A stretch of 64,000 nt of DNA from Zygnema cylindricum (lineage: Eukaryota > Streptophyta > Zygnematophyceae > Zygnematales > Zygnemataceae), in the NCBI GenBank assembly GCA_037447655.1, contig JBBHKE010002075.1, positions 376,730 to 440,729 on the forward strand, in the 5' to 3' direction. Position 1 is the stretch's first letter; the number at the start of each line of letters is the position of its first letter. A program made the position numbers and the translations under genes. The notes under the pieces were generated by a model that was given only the letters and a program-made list of their open reading frames with translations, was not told the origin of the DNA and did no database searches. Positions 1-11,300 of this stretch are shown one piece after another.

Positions 1-557
1 AACACCGGAGTACAAAACATCATTTTCCTTTGTATTAGCCATATCCATGCGATACATCTTGCTACTATCTCTAGTACCTGTAACTACAACCTTGCCGTTT
101 TTGCTAACAACCTGCCGACCGTTTTTCAAACTAACCTCAAAGACTTTACTCTCAACCAACGACGTAGAAAACAGATTTTTCTTAAAGTCAGGCACAAAAA
201 AGACATTGTGAAGAGTCCTTTCAATTGCTTTTCCATCCACATCAACTAGCAAGGACACATCACCCATTGCACGAGTTTGGACACTTATTCCACAGGCATA
301 ATAAATATTTTTCTCCGGCGTTGTTTCTTATTTTTGAATATGGCCTTGTTCCAACACATATGGGCTGACGCTCCTGTATCCATAATCCATCCAGGGTCCT
401 TTGCGCCTTCCATTGCTGCCGCCATAACGAATAGATCCGTGTCGTCCTCCTCAGAAAATGTTAGAGTCTCGTCTTGGAGTGATGAAGAAGCTGAAAACAG
501 TGCATTTCCACGAGGTGTAGGCCTCGTGAAGCTTTTGTAAAACAGACTTTTTGCCAT
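1..557 (-). pseudogene. Copia-type protease/pre-integrase region, frameshifted, runs off window edge
   Basis: The minus strand encodes a retroviral-type aspartic protease signature, GWIMDTGASAHM, typical of Ty1/copia polyproteins. It is followed by the strand-rich stretch that precedes the GAG-pre-integrase zinc finger (VFFVPDFKKNLFSTSLVES). The first part (557 down to about 330) and the second part (about 330 down to 1) are in different frames. A one-base shift just after the residues AIFKN therefore breaks the polyprotein. The frame is still open at base 1, so integrase and reverse transcriptase would lie outside the window. It belongs to the same element as the gag at 689-1381. The copia assignment is firm from the protease motif; the copy is not functional as read. 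Confidence 0.8.
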
Positions 558-604
558 TGCGACCTGTATAAACCTATATCGTTAGCTTGTTAAAGTTTAG
601 GACA

Positions 605-647
605 GAATTTGTATCCATGACCTCTCTCACTACATTAAAAACATACA
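605..647 (-). pseudogene. Degenerate gag CCHC zinc knuckle
   Basis: On the minus strand a C-x2-C-x4-H-x4-C pattern (CSERGHGYKFC preceded by CF-stop) is readable, with a TAA stop between the first two cysteines. It sits between the gag domain and the protease, where the nucleocapsid knuckle of copia elements belongs. The stop is further evidence that the element has decayed. Confidence 0.6.
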
Positions 648-688
648 GTAATTGATTGTCTATTTCCACCCTGATTAAACTGTCTAAA

Positions 689-1381
689 CTAGGTAAACTG
701 ATTACGTTGCTGATTAAATTGACCTTTTTTCCCAAAGTCTGAATTAAAAGCCTCTACTTGCTCAACATTGAGAATATTAGATGTAGCTTCCTCTTCTAGT
801 AAAATATTGATGGCTAACTGTAAAGTCCAGCTAGCTTTATCTTTCTGTTTGAGTATGTCAGATGCTCCTTTCATACTACGAGGGAGACCCCGCATGAGCA
901 ATGCTGCCTGTTGAAACTGAGGAAACACCCCACCGGCACAAGCATGTGCATCTACAAGAATACGAAATTTGTTATAATATTCAGCCATTGTACCGCCAGT
1001 GTACCTATAGTCCCAAATTTTTCCAGCGAATAGAAGCTCTTCGTGAACATTGGCCTTTTCATAATCACTTTTAATGGATTTCCAGATATCAATTGCCTTT
1101 TTCATTTTTATCCGAGACATAGCTAAGTCCTTAAATATACAAAAATTCAAAATAGAACGAGCCTGCGTATTTTTCTTAGACCATGACGAATCAGATTCAT
1201 CCAGCGAACCATCCAGTACATCCAAAAGATTAACATTTTCAAAATGTGTCTCCACCATATCCGCCCAGTAAACATACTTATCCCCGGAAAAGATAGGAAT
1301 TCTTGATGACAGGCCCATAACCTGTTGTTCTACAACCACCGGTGCAGGTGGAGGAGCAGCAGTAGTAGTAGAAGTAGACAT
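689..1381 (-). pseudogene. Copia-type gag (UBN2/DUF4219-like) domain
   Basis: A 230-codon minus-strand frame begins with a Ser/Thr/Ala/Pro-rich leader and the motif LSSRIPIFSGDKYVYW, which resembles the DUF4219 start of plant copia gag proteins. It continues with an alpha-helical capsid-like region containing W-K (DIWKSIKSDYEKA), Y-Y-x3-F and LLMRGLPRSM motifs, as in UBN2-type gags. It ends at a TAG shortly before the degenerate zinc knuckle. The ATG at 1379-1381 is the first in frame and is preceded by a leader lacking coding character. The frame itself is intact, but the downstream polyprotein is interrupted, so this is annotated as part of a dead element. Confidence 0.8.
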
Positions 1382-1683
1382 GATACACTCTCAGAAGCTA
1401 TCAAGAATCCTACCAAACAGCTGTTCTTAAGTGCTCACCAATTCTTATACAAGCATCCAAACCTCACAAAACTCTATCAGAATATAGAGTAGCATAAACA
1501 CTGACAACTCCCAAAGTTTCAGCACAATTGACCTAACAACACTCAAGATATAATACTCAGAATTTTCCCAAAAACTGTTTGCAGTTTTACTACTTGGAAG
1601 TCTGGATACATAATATGTTCTGAGTCCTAAGTCTTATACTTGTGTTGAACTGGCAATGCCAGTGTACTTGGGAGGTACGTCAA

Positions 1684-1757
1684 ACCACCAAGCTACCACT
1701 AATCCGTCAAGCTACCACTAAGCTACCACTAAGCTACCACTGAGCTACCACTAAGCT
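1684..1757. repeat. 11-bp tandem repeat AAGCTACCACT
   Basis: Four adjacent copies of AAGCTACCACT (one with G for the first A), plus a further copy upstream and a partial copy after them, lie in the leader of the copia element. Confidence 0.85.
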
Positions 1758-1875
1758 AACTAGAATCTTATCTATCGCAGTTGCTCTATCCGTACAGAAT
1801 CACATTAAGAATATCAGACGATGTATTGACTGTACGGACCATATCAAAATAATCGTGGTTGCGTTGTCTTGTCTG

Positions 1876-2020
1876 TGTTGCAGCTTCGCTGCTGCGCTGC
1901 TTTGCTGCTGCGCTGCTCTGCTGTAGAGCAGCTGCGCTGCTCTGCTGTATAGCAGCTGTGCTGCTCTTCCGTATAGCAGCTGCGCTGCTGTCTGTATAGT
2001 TGCTGCGCTGCTCTGAGACT
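1876..2020. repeat. GCTGC-rich imperfect tandem array with hairpin potential
   Basis: About five imperfect units of roughly 25-30 bp, built from AGCAGCTGCGCTGCT and GTATAGCAGC blocks. Each unit contains the self-complementary AGCAGCTGCGCTGCT, so either strand can form a chain of hairpins. All apparent reading frames here are Ala/Ser/Gln or Leu/Tyr repeats of the array and are not treated as genes. Confidence 0.75.
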
Positions 2021-2499
2021 GAAAGCTTTCCAAAATACAACACATATGACATGTGTCTTCCGCCAGGGAGGATGCGAGGCCACCGGAAGCCGCAAGAAAA
2101 TCTTTGACGGAAGATATTGTTTCACGCTTCTGTTGGTATCCACTAACCATTCTTACATTTTCTTACGCTTTTACATATCTTACGTTTCGTCCGCCCGTAC
2201 ATATTTAATTCAATACGTCGTACAAGTCACTTTTCACCTTTCGCTGGTACAAATATGTGGTCACAATTTGCTCTTGGAGATTCTTTCAAGATTACCAGAA
2301 TCGTATTCATCTATTACTTGAACCAATCAAAATGTGCCACGCAAAACAAATGTCGGTTACTGACCCGACACAATGGAACGATCGCCTCAGTAAACGAATT
2401 TTTGACGTTTACAGAGAGCGCCTAATGGAACAACGCTCTTAGTCTTGCTACTTTGTTTTTTAGCGAAGATTATCCGTACAGCTTTCAAAGCATTTGGAT

Positions 2500-2805
2500 C
2501 ATAGTTCAAAAGTAGGCGTTTTTATGGTAGGCCTTTGGTCGGCGCCTTTATCATAAGTTGTGTTATGGGCTTTTCATGTGATCTTCTTAGATCGCTACTT
2601 TGATCAGCGACCGTCCGATCGTCCGAATCTGACAGTGTAAATTAAAAAAAATTGTCTGAATGTTTTAATTGGTCCAACTTTTTGTCCGAATGTTTTAATC
2701 GGTCCGAATAGGTCCGAATACAATATGGGTCTTAAGGTCATATTGTATGTTTTGCATACCATAGGCATATTGTATGGGCCTACTTTCACCTACTTTTGAA
2801 CTATG
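2500..2805. mobile_element. 306-bp MITE with CATAGTTCAAAAGTAGG inverted termini
   Basis: The ends are perfect 17-bp inverted repeats, CATAGTTCAAAAGTAGG at 2,500 and its complement ending at 2,805. The interior shares GATCGCTACTTTGATCAGCG, GGTCCGAATACAATATGGGT and similar blocks with the element pair at 23,322-24,215, so it is one copy of a repeated family. There is no coding capacity. The superfamily is not assigned because no clear target duplication was recognised. Confidence 0.75.
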
Positions 2806-3300
2806 TTCCGCACGTTGTAGAATTTTTGTGACTTCGTAATGTTCGTACGCCACATTGTCGACGTGTCGAAACCCTAAAATACCTTTCGTTGTTGCACATA
2901 ATTTGCGGTTTCGTTTATCGTCTTCCCACTTGCTGGTAGGTGGCCAATATTTTTCATACGTCGTATGTGTGAAGACACGTGTTTTTGAGAGAGACGGCCT
3001 CTATACAGATCAGCGCACGCAAAACATTACGCGCATGCTGGAAACGTGCAGTGTATTTTTTTTTTGTACTCCGCGCACAAAAATTGTAAAAAACTTCAAA
3101 CACGTGCGACAGTGTCTGCCTATTCACTCACCCAATTGGGCTTAATTTTAAATCACCTCACGAGGTGATTTGATGTAAAGTTTGAACATGTGTTGAAAGG
3201 ACGCGAAAGTGGGTCGAAATGCGCTAAACAACAAATTGTATTGCGCTAGACGACAAACTATTGTATGTATAAAGTTTTCGGGTAACGCAACTTGTATGTT
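2806..3300. mobile_element. Relic related to the GGGTRYGTCCCCATG MITE family
   Basis: From about 3,030 to 3,260 the sequence matches the right half of the elements at 3,727-4,540 and 22,376-23,308. Shared blocks are the ACGTGCAGTG block, ACACGTGCGACAG, and the internal palindrome AAATCACCTC-[AG]CGAGGTGATTT at 3,151-3,172. Termini are not recognisable. No gene is seen. Confidence 0.55.
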
Positions 3301-3549
3301 CGTCTGTACGTTTGTTTTTCGAAAATGTTTGATTTAAAATTTTACAATGTAACTTAATTTTTTCGTTTCAATACTATAGTTTTAGAACTATAAAGTATTG
3401 TTTTACATTTATTGACGTTTATGTGGTGCATTGTCTGTAATAGATTCTAGTTAAACAGATACAGAACATGTACGTTATACGAGATACCACGTTATACAAA
3501 GGAAATTATATAAAACAATATGTTATATAGTACTACTGTATGCATACTA

Positions 3550-3690
3550 TATTTCTTTTAAGTTATCGCCGATATAGAATTTGTTGGTCTTTGACCGATA
3601 TATCGAGATCTCTGACCGTTCGATAACTGATAACTATCGGTATCGGTGTTATCGCGATCAATTTTTAACTGACGCACAACACTAGAAAAA
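3550..3690. mobile_element. Truncated copy of the hAT-type MITE
   Basis: ACCGTTCGATAACTGATAAC, TATCGGTATCGGTGTTATCG and a terminal ACGCACAACACTA match the right end of the complete hAT-type MITE at 34,002-34,822. Only this end is present. Confidence 0.6.
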
Positions 3691-3726
3691 ACGTTAAAGA
3701 TTCTTCAAGCGCAAAATTTGAAGTAA

Positions 3727-4540
3727 GGGGCAATTTCCCATATAGCCGAAACTTAGTGTTGTAACTTTGTTTTTTATCGAAGATTCTCCGTACTATTTTC
3801 ATAGCATTTCTATGTAAAAAAATGAAACCCTTACTTTATATTGTGACGGATGTAGATGTGGGTGTAATTTGTGACGGTTGTAGACGACTACAAAACTCGC
3901 GACAATCGATGACGTTTACAAATAGCGACAGTTGTAGACGTCTAACTACTTATGACATTGTAGATGTTTAGGGTTTGTGACATTTTGACGTCACACTCAA
4001 ATTATGCCAGCGTCGACCTCACAAATTTTAAAACTTTCCGCCATAGTTTCTCCATTTTGTGTTTTAGTCCGTTCTCACTCTACTTACCATCAAAATACGC
4101 CTAAAGATAGTTAAAAGAAATCGTTTTTATAAATATTTTATTTGATACCATTATTGACATTTTTCATTGCAAGAAATGTGAGATAGACGCGATAGTGGGA
4201 GAGGGAGAGAAATGAAGGCGCTTTCACATACTTTTTTTTTGCAAAATGGCGTCTGTTGGTCGAGACCCCTCCACGGGCCCTGTACAGAAAAAAGCGCACG
4301 GAAAAAAGTCACGCAAAGGCTGAAAACGTGCAGTGGGTTTTTTTTTGTACTATTTGTACAAAAATTGTCAACAAATTCTAACACGTGCGACAGCATCTGC
4401 CTATTTGCTCACTTCATGGAACTTTATTTTAAATCACCTCGCGAGGTGATTTTATTTAAATTTTGAAGATGAGTTGGAAGGAAGCGAAAGTGGGTCGAAA
4501 CACGATAGACGACAAACTGTATCGTGCTAGACTTTCAAAA
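3727..4540. mobile_element. Diverged GGGTRYGTCCCCATG-family MITE (copy 3)
   Basis: It shares the internal words GTGACGGTTGTAGACG, GACATTGTAGATGTTTAGGG and CTTTCCGCCAT, plus the palindrome AAATCACCTCGCGAGGTGAT (4,430-4,450), with the copy at 22,376-23,308, in the same order. The left end TAAGGGGCAATTTCCCAT is a degraded form of the family terminus. The right terminus is lost. No coding capacity. Confidence 0.6.
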
Positions 4541-5292
4541 ATTTCGTACCTCTTCGTACTACGTCGTATTGCTTTTTTTATCATATTCGGAAAACAACAT
4601 TACAAATAATCCATCAAAAACGTATGAGGGTGAGGCTCCATCAGGTGAAAAGTGAGGTCGTTTAATGGAAAACGCGCCTTTTTAAACTAATTCGTACTGT
4701 TCTTTTATATAGTAACAAAATGTGTTTACTAAAGATTCGACAAGATTCTCCAAAATTATGGGTGACAATGTTGACTGCCTGTTTTGAGTTTTCGAAGCAA
4801 AAGCTCATTCTATCCACTATCTGATTAGCGTAGGGAGGACACTAGCCACACATTGAACGTATACGATTGGTACACTTGGAACTAAAATATATGATCCCAA
4901 ACGGACGAGCGATGACAACATAGCAATCAGGAAAGGCCATAGCCGTCGTACAGGGTGGATTCAAATCCACCAAAACCAACAATTATATATTTTTCGAAGG
5001 ATATCCTCTAACGCTACTTTTACCATCCATTAAGTCATTAACCTTCGTTGAATGGACTCGCCTTTTAAAACATACTGACGTAAGTCAAACAAATAAATTA
5101 CGCACGTAATTTTTTAAAAAACTCATACGTTTAACAAGTCTTCAATTTCGTTTCTGTATAAACACGACGTTCAAATTTTGTGCTTTTTTAAATATTTGAC
5201 TATTATGAATGTCTGCTCTGGGATATACGTGGCACTAGTAGCAATAAAGCATGTAGGCGATAGTTTCCTTGTTGACACGACTTGATGGCTAA
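4541..5292. other. Intergenic DNA, no gene seen
   Basis: The first 130 bp resembles 35,183-35,300 (CGTACT-rich block with GGAAAACAACATTACA), so it is a fragment of another repeat. The remainder shows no credible reading frame. A short hairpin at 4,953-4,972 is discussed among the rejected items. Confidence 0.6.
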
Positions 5293-5805
5293 GGGTGTGT
5301 CCCCATGTGTTTAAGTAAGGTTTTTTTTTCCGTCGTTTTCACAGAAAATGGGACTTGCAACGAGAGAATATTTTGCCGTACGAAAAATGGGCAAAAACAC
5401 AAGTACGTTTTGCGTCATCTTGGAACTTCGAAAGTACGGCAATTTGGCGTTATTATCATCACGATCCACTTCCAGCTCATCTTCACACTTGCACTGGAAT
5501 CAAATCGTGATCTGATTTCAACCAAAATAACATCCTATCGACGACTAGAAAGCAGCTATTGCACGCGTAAACCGTCTTCGATTTTTTTTTAACGAGGGAG
5601 AGTACACGCTATTTTTTCCATGGTCGTCACGCGCATGTACGTACAAAAATGACAAGTATGTACGGAAAAAAATTGTCGAGGTCTGGACCTCTACTTTCAA
5701 TCATGGGTCCTTTACAACGTCCTCGTCTCTCCCCATCTTTTTCATTCGACCGCTCCTCTTTCTCTCGTCTCTAAATAAAATGTAGCAATAATAGTTTCAA
5801 ATGAA

Positions 5806-5894
<89 letters not shown>

Positions 5895-6285
5895 TTTGAT
5901 TTTGATGACATATCAATGATAAATTGGTAAAGAAAAGACATCAAGCTATGGCGGAGTTTACGCTAGTGACGCTCACAAGGTAAAGACATGACGTGCAATG
6001 TCACAAAACCCTAAACATCTACAATGTCACAAAAAACTCGACGTCTACAACCGTCGCCGTTTTTGTAGACGTCACTAATTTTAGGAAGTTTCGTGGTCGT
6101 CTACATTTCGTTTCCTACTATCGTAGGCTGTCGCATATTTTGTAGACATCTACAGCTGTCACATGTTTAAAGTAATGAAGGCGCAAGTAATGATTGACAA
6201 AGGAACACTTTGAAAAGTACACCGTAAAATCTGCGCTAAAATCCAATGTAACGTTTCAGAGTTTCGGTTCCATGGGGACACGCCC
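5293..6285. mobile_element. 993-bp PIF/Harbinger-like MITE (TAA target duplication)
   Basis: GGGTGTGTCCCCATG at the left end and CATGGGGACACGCCC at the right end are inverted repeats with one mismatch. Each is flanked by TAA, the three-base duplication typical of PIF/Harbinger elements, whose TIRs also start with G-rich words. The interior carries, in inverse orientation, the GTAGACG/GTGACG words shared with the copies at 3,727 and 22,376, plus a long TA microsatellite. The 95-codon frame at 5,305-5,592 is judged non-coding. Confidence 0.75.
5807..5889. repeat. (TA)n microsatellite, about 40 units
   Basis: A nearly pure TA dinucleotide run of about 80 bp inside the MITE at 5,293-6,285. Confidence 0.95.
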
Positions 6286-8270
6286 TAATTCATCAATATA
6301 TTTTTACCATTAAACGTGTCAGTATTATTATTGGCAAAGGCTTGGTGGACGAGAGCCCTTGGTAATCAACCTATCACTCACAAAGACTAGATTAATCCTA
6401 ATGGCTACGTACATGAAAAAAAATGTAAATTACTAAATATGGTAGAGCCCGCCGAATTCGAAGCTTACGTGTACCATTTTCAATGTGTCGCCTTGGCTGC
6501 AGTTGCTCAACAACGACGTTTTGCCCTTTTTCGAATAGGAATGGCGCACCCGTTACGAATCAACCAAACAATCGATTGCTCCTAGATTGCCCAAAGTTAG
6601 TGGTTTATGCTTGTAGATTTTGCGAAAGTCTTGGCGTTAACAATTGATTGAAAGTATTCTAGTTGTCTAACAAAACACCGTAAAAAAAAAGTTGTCGTAA
6701 TTTTCATAACAAAACATGTTTTTTTTTATTCACGTTTTCATCGTCACAAATAATCATGATGACAGGCCCGTTTCATTTGTCTTTTATCTCGTGTTCCATC
6801 TTCTTATTGATTGTTGCCTTTAATAAACACAACGCCATTCTATTTTGTGTATAAATACATTGTTGATTTTGTTTCTTTATTTAACAATTTAATGGATCTT
6901 CTAACACATGTAGTTATCACGTTGTTCCAAATTATGTTGTTTACGATATCATTATCCACTATGTGGTTCCAGTTGTTTACAAACTAAACGATACATGCGT
7001 GGTTGGGTGTAATTAGTGGAGAGTTGAGGACTCAGGTTGGATCTTGAAGATTGTTTTTTAATACATATTCATACACATTTATTTTGAAAACACCGATAAA
7101 GGTAGGGTGGGTTATTGTGGACACAAACAATTATTTTTAAACTGCTCGGCATTAACTCATTGTACATTCAAAAGAATAAACGACTACAATTTTCCGATGC
7201 AAACAATAAAACAGAAGATGGTAATACCGTCCACACAAATGAGTGAAATTTTCCAACATTGTAATGTCATCCTAGAAAAAAACATTTTTTCCTTAACACT
7301 TAAGTTAAAGATAGTGAGAAAAGTTCCGGTTTATATTGATTGTTGCAAATTTTACAAAAGATAAAATGGGTTTGCTAATTTTTTTAGTTTCGAGATGTTT
7401 AAGTTGTTGCCATTAAGACAACAAAAAGATCACAAATTTTTTGCCTCAGTTTTAAGTAAACTATTGTGGCAAGGCTATATTGTAGATTCGTCTTCTCAAA
7501 AAACCTTAAAAAGCAACCTTGATTTCCACTGCCCTATTTCACGACTTTTAATTTCCTAAACTATCATTTCCTTAAATCTTGAAAATGTTGGCTGCCTACT
7601 GAGGTAATAGGTTATACCAAAAAATAAAACAATCTACATTAAACCACTTTTCTAAAGCGCTAACACTAAATTTAACACCATTTAGTGAGTATTAAACAAA
7701 AATAAAGTTTAACGCATATAGTGCATTTAACATAATTTAAAGCAAGTAGAATGTTTCTTGACGTTAAAGCTAAAACCCAAAAAATTATAAACACAAAACC
7801 CCAGAATATAACCGTTCTAAACTTAGTGCTAATGGGCTTTAAAACTATCGAGACTTTTGAACCACTTTTTGGAAGATTTTTTCACAACTTGAAAAAAAAT
7901 TCCGCTTGAGGTGAATTAGAAGGCCTTTAGAAATGTATCCTTCTTCCCGGTCTAATTCTAGTCATATCCTGAGTAATATTGTACATATGAACATTAGAAT
8001 ATGAAAAATATTAAAATTCAAAATGGTACTTCGAGCGATTATAGGTCCTGTTAACTTGTTTTAACATTTCTGGTCGTAATTCGTGTCGTACTTCACAATT
8101 TTCGTACGACACGTTCGAATATAAACCTCTGTCGAACAGAACAAAATTTCTGTCCAACATCAGATAAAAACAAAAGTAAAAAAATCGTTCTTTCCCGCCA
8201 AATCTCTAATCTCCACCTTATCGAACCCTAACCTTTAAAGTTAAAACCTTTCCAACCCGAAACCGTAACA
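6286..8270. other. AT-rich intergenic DNA, no gene seen
   Basis: About 2 kb downstream of the MFS gene. The longest frame (7,107-7,364, 85 codons) has no recognisable motif, and its composition is that of the surrounding AT-rich DNA. No RNA gene or element terminus was recognised. Confidence 0.55.
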
Positions 8271-8274
8271 TTAG

Positions 8275-8342
8275 CCCTAACCCTAACCCTAACCCTAACC
8301 CTAACCCTAACCCTAACCCTAACCCTAACCCTAACCCTAACC
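8275..8342. repeat. Interstitial telomere-like array (CCCTAA)n
   Basis: About eleven uninterrupted copies of the hexamer CCCTAA (TTAGGG on the other strand), followed by degenerate copies to 8,358. It lies 20-90 bases past the stop codon of the minus-strand MFS gene, so it probably falls in the 3' UTR or just beyond. The unit is six bases, not the seven of the usual plant telomere. Confidence 0.95.
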
Positions 8343-8362
8343 TTTATCCTAACCCTAAGTCC

Positions 8363-11300
8363 TCATTTTAACGGTTTATTTCCGCCCTCGAATTCGCCAA
8401 CCGTCTTTATCGTTTCCAACTTGCTTCCAGAAATGTTCGACGGCTTATTTAGGGTTTGTGGAAGAAACATGGAAAGAGAAAGCATTGTGGAACATGCAAA
8501 TCCCCATAGAATCCAGTACAGATGATAATCTAATGGAAAAGTTTTTTTACCGGAAACACTCCACGCGTAAATACTCGCACTAATGCTGGGAGCCATGGCT
8601 CGGAGAGCCATTTGTACGGTTTGACTGAGGCCGTTGACTGCCCCGAGGTACCATGGAAACCGGACACTGTTGGCGAGAAGGATGAGGTCGGAGGTGAAAG
8701 CGGAGATGGCGGCGATACTGGAGAAAGGTGGAAATAAAGAAGAGAAAAGTTCTGTCAGTTTGAAAGATTCTAGCTTTCTTTCTTTTGCTTTCTCTCTCTC
8801 GTTCTCGCTCTCTCTCTCTCTCTCTCTCTCGCTCTCTCTCGTTCTCTCTCCCTCTCTCCTCTCGTTCGCTCTCCCTCTCTCTCTATTTCTCTCTCCTCCC
8901 TCTCTGTGTCTGTCTCTCTCTCCCTCTGATAAGGTCAGAGGTGAAAGCAGAGATAGCGGAGATGCTGGAAAAAGGAAGAAAAGTTTTATTAGAGAAAGTT
9001 TTGTCTGAAAAAACTTTTACCAGCTTATTCAACAAAGGCAAGTTACTTTCTCATTGAATATAATTTGTTCTCACCTTCGTACCACCAAAAATGCGGCAGA
9101 AGCCAAAATTTGCCAATTAGGGTCCGGAAATAGTCTCACAAGAGGGAAAAATGACAGGAAACTCATAAAAAAAAGTGATATTTGGAGCATTTTGAGGGGA
9201 CCAAATAATCTGGCCAAGGGAGCGTAAAAAAACATCTGGAAGGGGATCTGCACATTACACAAAATGAAAAAAAACTTCCAAAATTAGTTAAAAAAAACAG
9301 AAAGGGAGAGAGGGAGGGAGGGGGAGAGGGAGGGGGAGGGGGGAGAGGGATATTTTTACGTACCAAGGAGAGACCTGCGGTGGCCTGGATAATACCAATG
9401 GCCTCAGATTTAAAAGAAAGGCCTCCCAAACTCCAAGAACTCATGCCCCACAGAGGAAAAACCTGTTAAAAAACCCAAGAAAAAAGGGGAAAAAAAATGG
9501 TTATGAAGAGGTTTTGCAATTTTTCTTTTCTTTTGACCAAACTGCCTCACAATGGAAAATTTATGTTAAAAAACCCCAACAAAAGGAATAAAAGGGAGTA
9601 TAAAAAGGTTTTCTGCAACCTTGCTTTTTGTTTTTTTATCGAACTGTCAAAAGTTCAGAAAGTGGGGGAGGACAAAAAAAAGGTACAAAAAAATAACAAA
9701 GAAAAAAAAAACAAAAGCAAAAAAAAGTAGGTACCTCATTTTGAGACGCTGCGGTGAAGCCAATCAGAGCGTAGATCCATGTACAAATAACTGAACGGAA
9801 AACAATAGACCAGTTTTATGTTATAATTCTGGTATTTTCAGTCAATTATTAAATAGAATGGGTTTGAAAATCAGGAGAAAAGAAGGAACGGAAGAAATAG
9901 ACGAATTTTTTAAGTCTTTAGTTTTTTCAGTTGCTTATGAAATAGATAAAAAACCATGAAAACAAATGGAAAAAGAACTAAAAAAAGGTGAGAACAACAA
10001 TAAAAGAAAAAATATTCTTACCGATGCTTTTATCGCAACATAAAAGATTCCAATATCCGGGATCCGATTCTTCCTCAGGAACTGTATTTACTGTGTTAAA
10101 AACAGATGAAGATAAGAGATCTGAATATCCAGTTTTTGTCGCATAGCTCGTTATCATTTTGTGGGAGACAAATTTGCCTCCATTTTTGCTGTTAAAATAA
10201 GTTCCTTTATCCGAGTTCACTCTCGTAACCACAATCATTGTCCCATTTTTATACAAATTGCTTGTTGTTCTCGTGAGATCATCGATAAAAACTCCACAAA
10301 AATCACTTTCGCCTTTTTCAAGATCTAACTCACATCCGTTTGTTTTATTTGTTTTTTCATTTTCATTTTCGTCTTTATTGCTTCCGGTCGACGAAACTCT
10401 TTTGACTACCACAGTTGAAATTATTCCCTCTCCTTTTTCCAAATCCGGTTCGTTTTTCGATTTTCCAAAAGATGCGACTCCCGAAATTGCTCGGGAAAAG
10501 GTCAAAGTTTCGGGAAGTAGAAAAACGGAAAGAAAAAGACTTAAAACCGCGAATCCAGAAAGAAAAAGACAAGGGAGAGCGTATGGAAAAATACTAAAAG
10601 GGCCTCCCTGGAAGGTTCCTGGAAACTTCAAAGCTGGTTCTGCGGTAAATCCTCCTAATGCAGGACCTGGGAAACATAAAAAAAAAAAAAAAAATGAAAA
10701 AGAGAAGAGAAGGAAATGAAGAAATAAAAGAAGAAAAAGGAACGAAAAAGAAAAGAAAATAAACATGGAAATGTGACGTTTTCAACAGATTAAAAATGTA
10801 GAAGAAAAAGGAATGAAGATGCAATGGAAAAAGAAAAAAAAACAAAGAAAAAAATAGGTTTTTTTTTTTATTAATTGTTAAATTTTCAACAGATTCTCTT
10901 TCAATTCTCTGGATGAAAGGATGAAGGAGAAATGTATCTCAGAAAGCAAATTTTTACCTTTTTTCTTGTTTGGAGTAAGTTCAAAAATAAGATGGGTTTA
11001 AAAAAAAATAAAAAAATAAAGGCTTACCGAGCATATAGCCGATACCCCACGATAAACCAATAATGGAAAACCTGTTTGGTTAATTAAAAAAATAAAAAAA
11101 AACAAACGTAAGATTCTATAAAATAAACTCTGAAGAAAGAAGAAAAAAAAAAAATTACTGTGGATAGTTTTAAATGTTCCGAATAATTGGTTTTGCAAAA
11201 AAAAAAAAAGTAATCGCTCGTCGATTACTTCATTTTATCCATTTATTTTGTCATTCATTTCATCATCTTTTTTTTCGTTTTCTCCTTTTTTGAATTTGTT

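Larger units (their letters stand above)
1382..2043 (-). other. Probable leader/5' LTR of the copia element, repeat rich
   Basis: This stretch lies directly upstream of the copia gag on its sense strand and holds no convincing gene. It contains two short tandem arrays (1,684-1,757 and 1,876-2,020). Read on the minus strand it can be bounded by TGTTG at 2,043, a possible LTR start, but no second LTR is in the window. The LTR call therefore rests only on position. Confidence 0.35.

Noticed and set aside
1800-2150. Three overlapping Ala/Ser/Gln/Cys-rich minus-strand frames
   Set aside because: All are readings of the GCTGC array; no independent coding signal.
4953-4972. GGTGGATTCAAATCCACC hairpin resembling a tRNA T-arm
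   Set aside because: The loop size does not fit a canonical T-arm, and no acceptor, D or anticodon arm could be placed upstream.
10258-10719. 153-codon plus-strand frame opposite the MFS gene
   Set aside because: It is the antisense shadow of MFS exon 6, whose minus-strand reading is supported by splicing and membrane segments.
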